DNA from: Albimonas sp036154955
GTDB taxonomy: Bacteria; Pseudomonadota; Alphaproteobacteria; Rhodobacterales; Rhodobacteraceae
DNA: 64,000 bases
Assembly (NCBI GenBank): GCA_036154955.1
Contig: JAYZWL010000147.1
Location: 34,478 to 98,477 of the forward strand
Direction of reading: 5' to 3'
Position numbers and translations under genes: made by a program. The notes below the pieces were generated by a model that saw nothing but the letters and a program-made list of their open reading frames with translations, was not told the DNA's origin and did not search any database. Shown here one piece after another: positions 25,642-33,259 of this stretch. The first letter of the stretch is position 1. Each line of letters starts with the position of its first letter.

Positions 25642-26904
25642 TCAGGCGGCCTGCGGGTTCCCGCGCACCACGCGCCCGTCGACGATGTGGATGCCGCATT
25701 CGGTCTTGTCCGACCCGCGCCAGCGGCCGGCCCGCGGATCCTCGCCCGGCTTGACCTTGGTGGTGCAGGGGGCGCAGCCGAGGCTGGGGAAGCCCTCCGA
25801 CACCATCGGGTGCCGGGGCAGGTTGTGCTGGTCCATGTAGGCGGAGATCCGCTGCGCGTCCCAGTCGGCCAGCGGGTTGAGCTTGATGCGCCCGTTGGCG
25901 TCGGCCTCGAAGAGCTTCAGGTCGGCGCGATCCGCGGTCTGGAACCGCTTGCGGCCCGTGACCCAGGCCTGGAAGGGGGCGAGCGCCCGCTCCAGGGGCC
26001 GGGTCTTGCGCAGGTCGCAGCAGCTGTCGGCGTAGTCCTTGTGCAGGTCGCCGTCCGGATCCTCGCCCTTCACCTCGGCATGGTCGGGGCGCACGAGACG
26101 GACGCCGGTCAGGCCCAGATGCTCCGCCAGCTCCTGCTGATAGGCCAGCGTGGCGGGGAACAGCATCCCGGTTTCGAGGAACAGCACCGGGGTCGCCTTG
26201 TCGATCTGGCTGACCATGTGCAGCAGCGTGGCGCTCTCCGCCCCGAAGGAGGAGACGAGCGCGATGCCGCCGGGGAATTCCTTCTCCAGCCCCGCGCGCA
26301 GCACCTCCTGCGCGGTGGCGCCTGCGTATTTGGCGTTGAGCCGGGCGGCCATCTGCTCCGGCGTTTCCGGGGCGGCCTTGTCGGCGCGGGGGCCGCGGGC
26401 CTCGCCGCGGGCCGCGCGGCGGGCCTCGAAGATCGAGACGGCGCCGCGGGTCAGGCCGGACTGGTAGCTCAGGCTCACCGCGTCCTTGGCCGCGCGCCAT
26501 TGCGGCTCGGGCTGGCGTGCGGCCATCGCCTCGGGGATCTCGACGGTGTCGACGCCCACGGCGAGCAGCATCGGGAACTGGTCGGCGATCACCGGGCCCA
26601 CGGCGCGGATCTCTCCGCGGAAGCCCAGCGCCCGCAGCCGGCGCGCGATGGAGAAGCCGCGCCCGTCGGCGAAGCTGGGAAAGCGGATCGCCACCAGCGA
26701 CAGCGAGGGCAGCAGGTCCGCCAGTTCGCGGGCGTCGGCGTCGGGGCCGACGACCACGCCCAGCCCGGCGACGCCCTTGGGCGCGCCCTCTTCCCGCAGG
26801 CGGGCTTCTTCGAGGATCACCTTCTCGCCCTTCGGCGCGGCCTGGCCTTCGGCCAGCTTGACCCAGGTGTCGGGGATCGGTCCGTTCGCATCACGCAGCG
26901 GCAT
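25642..26904 (-). CDS. cysH: DUF934-phosphoadenylyl/adenylyl-sulfate reductase fusion (CysH)
   Basis: The protein has 420 residues, far longer than a standard CysH. Residues 20-160 match DUF934, usually a separate small gene beside sulfite reductase (VGPDADARELADLLPSLSLV, FSIARRLRALGFRGEIRAVG). After an Ala/Arg-rich linker, residues 185-415 are a complete CysH: VSSFGAESATLLHMVSQI, FLETGMLFPATLAYQ, and the cysteines SCCDLRK and GCAPCT that ligate a [4Fe-4S] cluster in APS-type reductases. The catalytic cysteine is in TECGIHIV. It reduces activated sulfate to sulfite for cysteine synthesis. It overlaps the cysI stop by 14 bases. A single open frame with no internal stop argues for a true fusion. 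Confidence 0.9.
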   Translation of the reverse strand: MPLRDANGPIPDTWVKLAEGQAAPKGEKVILEEARLREEGAPKGVAGLGVVVGPDADARELADLLPSLSLVAIRFPSFADGRGFSIARRLRALGFRGEIRAVGPVIADQFPMLLAVGVDTVEIPEAMAARQPEPQWRAAKDAVSLSYQSGLTRGAVSIFEARRAARGEARGPRADKAAPETPEQMAARLNAKYAGATAQEVLRAGLEKEFPGGIALVSSFGAESATLLHMVSQIDKATPVLFLETGMLFPATLAYQQELAEHLGLTGVRLVRPDHAEVKGEDPDGDLHKDYADSCCDLRKTRPLERALAPFQAWVTGRKRFQTADRADLKLFEADANGRIKLNPLADWDAQRISAYMDQHNLPRHPMVSEGFPSLGCAPCTTKVKPGEDPRAGRWRGSDKTECGIHIVDGRVVRGNPQAA

Positions 26905-28546
26905 AGATCGCCTCCTTGAAAGCCGGCATCCCGGCGCGGCGGTAGGTCTGCAGGAAGGTCTCGCCGGTCAGGCGGATCTCCAGGTAGCGGTCGACGAGCT
27001 TCTCGATGACGTCGGGCACGTCCTCGAAGGCGAAGCCGGGGCCGGTGCGTTCGCCGACCGAGGCGTCCTCTCCGGGCGCGCCGCCCAGCGTGATCTGGTA
27101 GGATTCCACCCCCGCCTTATCGAGGCCCAGAATGCCGATATGGCCGACATGGTGGTGCCCGCAGGCGTTGATGCAGCCCGAGATCTTGAGCGCGAGCGGC
27201 CCGATCCGGCGCTGCCGGTCCTCGTCCGCGAACCGCTCCGAGATCGCCTGGGCGATGGGGATCGACCGCGCCGTGGCCAGCGCGCAGTAGTCGAGCCCCG
27301 GGCAGGCGATGATGTCGGTCACCAGCCCCAGATTGGCCGCGTGCAGCCCCTGCGACTTCAGCAGGGCGTAGAGCGAGGGCAGGTCGTCCTTCTTCACATA
27401 GGGCAGGACCACGTTCTGCTCATGGGTCACGCGCAGCTCGTTCAGGCTGAAGCGCTCGGCGGCCAGCGCCATGGCGCGCATCTGCTCGGCCGTCGCATCC
27501 CCCGGCGCGCCGCCGATGGGCTTGAGCGAGATCACCGCGATGGCGTAGCCGTCGGCCTTGTGGGCCACGGTGTTCTGCTCGACCCAGCGGGCGAAGGCGG
27601 GATCGGCCTTCTTCGCGGCCTCCAGCCGGGCGCTGTCGTCGGGCAGCGTCTGGTAGTCGGGGGCGGCGAAATAGGCGTCGATGCGCGCGAGCTCCTCCGC
27701 GTCGGGGGCGAGCACGTCGCGATCCATGCGCGCGAACTCCTCCTCCACCTCGCGGGCGTAGTTGTCGGCGCCCATCTCGTGGACCAGGATCTTGATGCGG
27801 GCCTTGTACTTGTTGTCCCGGCGGCCGTGCAGATTGTAGACGCGCAGCGCGGCCTCCAGCCAGGGCAGCAGATCCTCGCGCGGGAGGAAGTCGCGGATGA
27901 CGGGCGCGATCATCGGGGTGCGGCCCTGGCCGCCGCCGACGAACATCTTGTAGCCGATCTCCCCCTCCGCGTTGCGCACGATCTCGATGCCGATGTCATG
28001 CACGCGGATCGCGGCGCGGTCCTGCGCGGCCCCGGTGACGGCGATCTTGAACTTGCGGCCCAGGAAGGTGAATTCCGGGTGCAGGGTGGACCATTGCCGG
28101 ATCAGCTCGCAGGTCGGGCGGGGATCCTCGATCTCGTCGCGCGCCACGCCGGCATAGGGGTCGGAGGTGGTGTTGCGGATGCAGTTGCCCGACGTCTGGA
28201 TCGCGTGCATCTCCACATCCGCGAGATGCTGGAGCACGTCGGGGATGTCCGCCAGCCTGGGCCAGTTGAACTGGATGTTCTGGCGGGTGGTGAAGTGGCC
28301 GTAGCCGCGGTCGTAACGCTCCGCGATCATCGCCAGCGCGCGCATCTGGTCGGCGGAGAGCGTGCCGTAGGGGATCGCCACCCGCAGCATGTAGGCGTGG
28401 AGCTGGAGGTAGAGGCCGTTCATCAGGCGCAGCGGGCGGAACTCGTCCTCGGTCAGCGCGCCGGAGAGCCGGCGCTCCACCTGGCCGCGGAACTGGGCGA
28501 CGCGCTGGTTGACGATCTTGGCGTCGAATTCGTCGTAGCGATACAT
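26891..28546 (-). CDS. cysI: Sulfite reductase, siroheme [4Fe-4S] hemoprotein subunit (CysI-like)
   Basis: The protein has 551 residues. It contains the two duplicated nitrite/sulfite reductase repeats with TSGNCIRNTTSDPYAG, the cluster and siroheme cysteines in CPGLDYC and GCINACGHHHVGHIGILG, and GRTPMIAPVIRDFLP. It reduces sulfite to sulfide; a role on nitrite cannot be excluded by sequence. The start MYRYDEFDAKIVNQRV at 28546 is preferred over an ATG nine codons upstream because it matches the family N-terminus. It lies between the DUF2849 gene and cysH in one operon. No siroheme synthase gene is adjacent, unlike many relatives. Confidence 0.93.
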   Translation of the reverse strand: MYRYDEFDAKIVNQRVAQFRGQVERRLSGALTEDEFRPLRLMNGLYLQLHAYMLRVAIPYGTLSADQMRALAMIAERYDRGYGHFTTRQNIQFNWPRLADIPDVLQHLADVEMHAIQTSGNCIRNTTSDPYAGVARDEIEDPRPTCELIRQWSTLHPEFTFLGRKFKIAVTGAAQDRAAIRVHDIGIEIVRNAEGEIGYKMFVGGGQGRTPMIAPVIRDFLPREDLLPWLEAALRVYNLHGRRDNKYKARIKILVHEMGADNYAREVEEEFARMDRDVLAPDAEELARIDAYFAAPDYQTLPDDSARLEAAKKADPAFARWVEQNTVAHKADGYAIAVISLKPIGGAPGDATAEQMRAMALAAERFSLNELRVTHEQNVVLPYVKKDDLPSLYALLKSQGLHAANLGLVTDIIACPGLDYCALATARSIPIAQAISERFADEDRQRRIGPLALKISGCINACGHHHVGHIGILGLDKAGVESYQITLGGAPGEDASVGERTGPGFAFEDVPDVIEKLVDRYLEIRLTGETFLQTYRRAGMPAFKEAIYAAA

Positions 28547-28653
28547 GTGCGGGTCCTCGGCGCCTCGTCCCATGCGGCGGGGGGCGCGGATCGGCGCGGG
28601 CGGGGCCGCGCGGGATGGGCTGGCGGGGGCTGGCCGGGAAGGCGGCGGCGGCG

Positions 28654-28971
28654 TCAGGCCGCGCGGGTCGCCTCCTCGGCCCCGGTCATGTAGTCGAAGG
28701 TCGGGCGCATCGCGGCGCGGATCGCCTCGCGCCGCGTGGCGGGGACGAGACCCTGGGGCGTGACCTGCACTTCAGCGAGATAGGCGCCCACGACCTGGCC
28801 CTGGGCGAAGGGCGCGGCGGCGATGGACTCGAACATCGCGGCCTCCGCCTCGGTCCGCGCGGCCAGCGCCTCGGCGAAGTCGTCGGACCAGCGCGCGCCG
28901 GTCCACCAGACCGACTCGCCGCCCAACAGCGCGTTGGCGGTCAGAACCTGCGGTTTGTAGGCCTTGGCCAT
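28654..28971 (-). CDS. DUF2849 protein of the sulfite reductase operon
   Basis: The protein has 105 residues. MAKAYKPQVLTANALLGGES followed by VWWTGARWSDDFAEALAA is typical of DUF2849, a small family found next to cysI in alphaproteobacteria. Its role is unknown; the context suggests support of sulfite or siroheme chemistry. It is the first gene of the cys operon, 107 bases before cysI. An in-frame ATG five codons upstream (28986) is a possible alternative start. Confidence 0.88.
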   Translation of the reverse strand: MAKAYKPQVLTANALLGGESVWWTGARWSDDFAEALAARTEAEAAMFESIAAAPFAQGQVVGAYLAEVQVTPQGLVPATRREAIRAAMRPTFDYMTGAEEATRAA

Positions 28972-29035
28972 GGCGCGAATCCCCATTGCGGTGTCTGTGA
29001 TGCGACGCAACGTAGGCGCCGCCGGCGTGGAATGC

Positions 29036-29100
29036 AATAAATCACACTCGATACGACCTTCACGGATAATTTCACACACATAAAAAGTTTTATCACATGC
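29036..29100. promoter_or_regulatory. AT-rich promoter stretch between the cys operon and glmM
   Basis: This short stretch is strikingly AT-rich in a GC-rich genome and contains the inverted repeat ATAAAA-AG-TTTTAT at 29080-29093, next to CACA-rich flanks. It lies in the divergent gap (28972-29190) and probably holds the cys promoter and an operator. The regulator is not identifiable from the window. Confidence 0.45.
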
Positions 29101-29190
29101 AGGGCTCCCGCCCCATGGACCCGCGCCCCGTGCTCGGATACCGCGGGGGAGAAAGGCGGCCCGCGCCGCCCGCAGCCGGAGGACCCGCCC

Positions 29191-30540
29191 GTGACCAGAT
29201 CCTTGTTCGGCACCGACGGGGTGCGCGGGCGCGCCAACGCCCATCCGATGACGCCGGAGATCGCGCTCCGCCTCGGCCAGGCGGCGGGGGCCCATTTCAT
29301 GCGCGGCGGCCACCGGCACCGGGTGGTGATCGGCAAGGACACGCGGCTGTCGGGCTACATGCTGGAACAGGCGCTGACCGCGGGCTTCCTGTCGGCGGGG
29401 ATCGACGTGTTCCTGCTGGGCCCGATCCCGACGCCGGGGGTGGGGATGCTGACCAAGAGCCTGCGGGCGGATGCCGGCGTGATGATCTCGGCCTCGCACA
29501 ACCCGTTCAACGACAACGGCATCAAGCTGTTCGGCCCGGACGGCTACAAGCTGTCGGACGGGGCGGAGGCGGCGATCGAGGCGATGATGGGCGAGGCTCC
29601 GGACCTGGTCGACGCCCCCGCGCTGGGCCGCGCCAAACGCATCGACGACGGGCTGGGCCGCTATATCGAGAACGCCAAGGGCAGCTTCCCGCGGGCGCTG
29701 CGGCTCGACGGGCTGAAGGTGGTGGTGGATTGCGCCAACGGCGCCGCCTACCGCACCGCGCCCATGGTGCTGTGGGAGCTGGGCGCGGAGGTGATCCCTG
29801 TCGGCGTCGCGCCCAACGGGGTCAACATCAACGAGCGCTGCGGCTCCACCTACCCGCTGACCTGCGCCGAGACGGTGCTGGCGCACGGGGCCGACGTGGG
29901 GCTGGCGCTCGACGGCGACGCGGACCGGCTGATCGTGGTGGACGAGACCGGAACGGTGATCGACGGCGACCAGATCATGGCCCTGATCGCCGAGCGCTGG
30001 CGGCGGGACGGGGTGCTGAAGGGCGACGCGCTGGTGGCAACCGTCATGTCCAATCTCGGGCTGGAACGCCGGCTGGACGAGATCGGCGTGCGCCTGCTGC
30101 GCACCAAGGTCGGCGACCGCTACGTGGTCGAGGCGATGCGGCGCGGCAACTACAACCTGGGCGGCGAGCAGTCCGGCCATATCGTGATGTCGGACCACGC
30201 CACCACCGGCGACGGGCTGCTGGCGGGGCTGCAGGTGCTGGCGGCGCTGGTGGAGGACGGCAAGCGCGCCTCCGAGACCTGCGCGCGGTTCGAGCCCCTG
30301 CCCCAGATCCTGAAGAACGTGCGCTACGCCGCCGGCGCCGCGCCGCTGGAGCTGGCTGCGGTCAAGGCGGCGATCGCGGAGGGAGAGGCGCGGCTGGAGG
30401 GATCGGGACGGGTGCTGATCCGCAAGTCGGGCACCGAGCCGCTGATCCGGGTGATGGCGGAGGGCGAGGACGCGGGGCTGGTCGAGGCGGTGGTCGACGA
30501 CATCTGCGCCGCGGTCACGGCGGCGGCGCAGGCGGCCTGA
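29191..30540 (+). CDS. glmM: Phosphoglucosamine mutase
   Basis: The protein has 449 residues from a GTG with GGAGGA at 29178-29183. FGTDGVRGRAN opens the fold. The catalytic serine is S102 in ISASHNPFNDNG, the metal loop is LALDGDADRLIVVD, the sugar-binding motif is GGEQSGHIV, and the phosphate-binding RKSGTEPLIRVMAE is near the end. It converts glucosamine-6-phosphate to glucosamine-1-phosphate for peptidoglycan and LPS. It is transcribed alone, with a strong hairpin after its stop; folP or ftsH, often upstream, are absent. Confidence 0.97.
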   Translation: MTRSLFGTDGVRGRANAHPMTPEIALRLGQAAGAHFMRGGHRHRVVIGKDTRLSGYMLEQALTAGFLSAGIDVFLLGPIPTPGVGMLTKSLRADAGVMISASHNPFNDNGIKLFGPDGYKLSDGAEAAIEAMMGEAPDLVDAPALGRAKRIDDGLGRYIENAKGSFPRALRLDGLKVVVDCANGAAYRTAPMVLWELGAEVIPVGVAPNGVNINERCGSTYPLTCAETVLAHGADVGLALDGDADRLIVVDETGTVIDGDQIMALIAERWRRDGVLKGDALVATVMSNLGLERRLDEIGVRLLRTKVGDRYVVEAMRRGNYNLGGEQSGHIVMSDHATTGDGLLAGLQVLAALVEDGKRASETCARFEPLPQILKNVRYAAGAAPLELAAVKAAIAEGEARLEGSGRVLIRKSGTEPLIRVMAEGEDAGLVEAVVDDICAAVTAAAQAA

Positions 30541-30563
30541 CGACCGTCCCCTCGAAACGGGAA

Positions 30564-30598
30564 CGGGGCGAAGAGGGCGTCGAGCCCCCTTCGCCCCG
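30564..30598. terminator. GTCGA-loop hairpin between glmM and the CTERM gene
   Basis: CGGGGCGAAGAGGGC (30564-30578) pairs with GCCCCCTTCGCCCCG (30584-30598) with one mismatch, around the loop GTCGA. It sits between two convergent genes and may end both. It is one of four related hairpins in 30.5-35.4 kb. Confidence 0.7.
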
Positions 30599-30655
30599 CG
30601 CCGCCGAAAGGCGGCGGGCGCCCGTCCCCAGAACGGGCGCGAACGGGTCCAGGCC

Positions 30656-31435
30656 TCAGGCCCGGCGACGACGGCGCGCGGCCACGCCCAGCAGGCCCAA
30701 CGCGCCGGCCAGCAGCGGCAGGGCCGCGGGAACCGGCACCTCTCCCGTCACCACGAGATTGTCGAAGTAGATGGTCCGGTCGACGCCCGGATCGGCGTTG
30801 ATGCCCTGCAGGATCACGTTGGCGAAGGACACCGTGCCGCCGGCCGACAGGCTCAGCTTGTCCTCGCCGTTGAGGCTGAACACGATCATGCCGGCGTCGA
30901 GGCGGAACCCGATCTCGACCCATTCGTCATAGGTGAAGCCGGTCGGCAGGCCGAGGTCGATGAAGCCGCCGCTGACCTCGCCCAGCGAGTCGAAGGCGTA
31001 GAAGCTGTCGTCGATGAACTCCACGATCGGGTAGTAGGAGATCGCGTCGCCCGAATCGACCGCGGTCGCCCACAGGCCGCCGATCCGGCCCTGCCCGTCG
31101 AAGCTCGAGTCGATATACATCTCGATCGACATCGAGTCGGCTTCGGGCGTGTCGAACTTCCGGCCCTGCGTGGCGTAGAAGGAGCTCGACTGCGCGCCCC
31201 GGCCCGCGGAGTTGTCGGCGTCGTCGAGGGTCAGCGCCAGGCGGTTGTCGCCGTCGAAGAACTCCGACTCGAACCCGGCGGGCGCGTAGCGGTCCACATA
31301 CCAGACGTTCGGCGCCGGGCCGGCGGCGGTCGGCACCACCGGGTCGAAGCCTTGCACGGAAATGGTGGTCGTCCCGGCGAAAGCGGGCGACGCCAGGGCC
31401 GCGGCGACGGCCGCGGCGGCGAGCGATCTGATCAT
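30656..31435 (-). CDS. Secreted protein with VPLPA-CTERM-like sorting signal
   Basis: The protein has 259 residues. A signal peptide (MIRSLAAAAVAAALASPAFA) leads into an acidic, Gly/Asp/Phe-rich beta-type body (NVWYVDRYAPAGFESEFFDG, IYFDNLVVTGE) resembling jelly-roll lectin-like CTERM proteins. The C-terminus has VPVPAALPLLAGALGLLGVA then ARRRRRA, a VPLPA-CTERM-like variant. It should be exported and handled by an exosortase-type protease; none is encoded in this window. No cysteine is present in the mature part. The function of the body is unknown. Confidence 0.85.
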   Translation of the reverse strand: MIRSLAAAAVAAALASPAFAGTTTISVQGFDPVVPTAAGPAPNVWYVDRYAPAGFESEFFDGDNRLALTLDDADNSAGRGAQSSSFYATQGRKFDTPEADSMSIEMYIDSSFDGQGRIGGLWATAVDSGDAISYYPIVEFIDDSFYAFDSLGEVSGGFIDLGLPTGFTYDEWVEIGFRLDAGMIVFSLNGEDKLSLSAGGTVSFANVILQGINADPGVDRTIYFDNLVVTGEVPVPAALPLLAGALGLLGVAARRRRRA

Positions 31436-31819
31436 GTCATCCCCCCGTTGAGGTCAGGCGAGGCGCGCACCCCCGTCGGTCCGGGCCGGGCGCCATCCGA
31501 AACGCATTTCACGCATAAGCAGAATCGTTACCTAACGGCATGGATCGTCACCTTGCCTGAACAACCTGTCAAGTTTGGATTCCATATGGCCAGTCATGCG
31601 CATATTGCGTCGATTTCACGAACAATTAGCGCCTCTTGCGTTCATATTTCCAACGATTCCAGCGATCCAGGCCGGAAGCCCCGCGCCAGCGGGCCAAGGC
31701 GCGCCCTTTGCCATCGCGCACGGAAACTCTTCCTATGGGTGCAAATCTTACCTAGCGGAATTTCACCCCTGGGACCCGCCTTCGTCCCGGCGGCGGGATC
31801 CGACGCATCCGCGCATTTT
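31436..31819. other. Non-coding AT-richer region upstream of the serC leader
   Basis: This is about 380 bp without a convincing gene. It holds the promoter of the minus-strand CTERM gene at its left end. It also has two 11-bp direct repeats, TTACCTAACGG at 31528 and TTACCTAGCGG at 31748. Base composition is lower in GC than the coding flanks. The serC leader follows directly. Confidence 0.5.
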
Positions 31820-31921
31820 TCCGACTTGACCGGCGCCCCGGCCGGGCGTATCGGGGCTGCGGGCCGGTCGTCGGATTAGGGCGAGCGACGGCGGCTCAGG
31901 AATCTCGCCCTGACGATGGAG
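31820..31921 (+). ncRNA. Structured serC leader (candidate serC RNA motif)
   Basis: TCCGAC-TT-GACCGGC (31820-31834) pairs with GCCGGTCGTCGGA (31863-31875), leaving a two-base bulge, and encloses an inner CCCCG/CGGGG stem. A second stem pairs GGGCGAG (31879-31885) with CTCGCCC (31904-31910). The serC ribosome-binding site GGAG follows at 31918-31921. Two hairpins directly before the serC ribosome-binding site match the position and general layout of the known alphaproteobacterial serC motif. Its exact consensus could not be checked. Confidence 0.6.
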
Positions 31922-31929
31922 CGCGTCTC

Positions 31930-33108
31930 ATGACGTTCCCCGCGAAGCCGCAGGCGCTGCCTGCGCGTCCTGAATTCTCCTCCGGTCCCTGCCCCAAGCG
32001 CCCCGGCTGGTCCCTGACCGCCGTCGCCGAAAAGGCGTGGCTGGGCCGCTCGCACCGCGCCTCCGGCCCCAAGGCGCAGCTCAAGCAGGTGATCGACCTG
32101 ACCGCGAAGCTGCTGGGCGTGCCCGAGGGCTTCAAGGTCGGCATCGTCCCCGCCTCCGACACCGGCGCCTTCGAGATGGCGATGTGGTCGATGCTGGGCG
32201 CCCGCCCCGTGGACATGCTGGCCTGGGAAAGCTTCGGCGCCGGCTGGGCCACCGACGCGACCAAGCAGCTCAAGCTCGACGACTGCCGCGTCATCACCGC
32301 CGATTACGGCGTGCTGCCCGACTTCGCGCAGGTCCGCGCCGCCGAGGCCGACATCTGCTTCACCCAGAACGGCACCACCTCGGGCGCGAAGATCCCCGAT
32401 TTCGACTGGATCCCCGCGGACCGGGCCGGGCTGACCTTCGTCGACGCCACCTCCGCCGCCTTCGCCCAGGCCATCGACTGGTCCAAGGTCGACGTGCTGA
32501 CCTTCTCCTGGCAGAAGGTGATGGGCGGCGAGGGCGGGCACGGCGTGCTGGTCCTCTCCCCCCGCGCGGTGGAGCGGCTGGAAAGCTACGCCCCCCCCCG
32601 CCCGCTTCCCAAGATCTTCCGCCTGACCAAGGGCGGCAAGCTGATCGACGGGATCTTCAAGGGCGAGACCATCAACACTCCCTCCATGCTCTGCGTGGCG
32701 GACGCGCTGGACGCGCTGGAATGGTTCGAGGCGATCGGCGGGGCCCCGGCCGTCGCCGCCCGCGCCGACGCCAATTTCGCCGCGATCCAGACCTGGGCCG
32801 ACCGGACCGACTGGGTCGAGAACCTGGTGGCCGATCCCGCGGCGCGCTCCAACACCTCCGTCTGCCTGTCGGTGGTCGATCCGGCGGTCGCAGCCCTCGA
32901 CGACGCGGGCCAGCGGGCCTTCGTCAAGAAGATGGTGACGGCGCTGGAGAAAGAGGGCGCGGCCCTCGACATCAACGGCTATCGCGACGCGCCGGCCGGC
33001 CTGCGCATCTGGTGCGGGGCCACGGTCGATACGGCCGATGTCGAGGCGCTGACCCCCTGGCTCGACTGGGCCTTCGCCGCGGCGAAAGCCGAGATGGCCG
33101 CCGCCTGA
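31930..33108 (+). CDS. serC: Phosphoserine aminotransferase
   Basis: The protein has 392 residues. It has the alphaproteobacterial SerC pattern: PEFSSGPCPKRPGWSLTAVA at the N-terminus, VPASDTGAFEMAMWSMLGAR, the phosphate and PLP region, and the PLP lysine in TFSWQKVMGGEGGHG. It converts 3-phosphohydroxypyruvate to phosphoserine with glutamate and also serves pyridoxal phosphate synthesis. The ATG at 31930 lies nine bases after GGAG. serA follows 151 bp later with a hairpin between them. Confidence 0.95.
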   Translation: MTFPAKPQALPARPEFSSGPCPKRPGWSLTAVAEKAWLGRSHRASGPKAQLKQVIDLTAKLLGVPEGFKVGIVPASDTGAFEMAMWSMLGARPVDMLAWESFGAGWATDATKQLKLDDCRVITADYGVLPDFAQVRAAEADICFTQNGTTSGAKIPDFDWIPADRAGLTFVDATSAAFAQAIDWSKVDVLTFSWQKVMGGEGGHGVLVLSPRAVERLESYAPPRPLPKIFRLTKGGKLIDGIFKGETINTPSMLCVADALDALEWFEAIGGAPAVAARADANFAAIQTWADRTDWVENLVADPAARSNTSVCLSVVDPAVAALDDAGQRAFVKKMVTALEKEGAALDINGYRDAPAGLRIWCGATVDTADVEALTPWLDWAFAAAKAEMAAA

Positions 33109-33166
33109 CGCCGCCTCCCCGCGCCGCGCGCCCCCGATCCGGGCGCCGCGGCGCGCCAGCGACGCC

Positions 33167-33199
33167 GGGACGCGGGGGGCTCGACGCCCCCCTCGTCCC
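33167..33199. terminator. GTCGA-loop hairpin between serC and serA
   Basis: GGGACGCGGGGGGC (33167-33180) pairs with GCCCCCCTCGTCCC (33186-33199) with one mismatch around the loop TCGAC, which reads GTCGA on the other strand. It could attenuate serA relative to serC. Confidence 0.6.
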
Positions 33200-33259
33200 G
33201 CCCCCCCGCATATCGCTCCGCCGGCGCCCCGCGCGCGGAGCCCACGAAAGGCGCATCTA

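Noticed and set aside
31528..31758. Direct repeats TTACCTAACGG and TTACCTAGCGG
   Set aside because: Two 11-bp copies with one difference, 220 bp apart, could be chance in this AT-richer stretch; there is no further copy or link to a known regulator.
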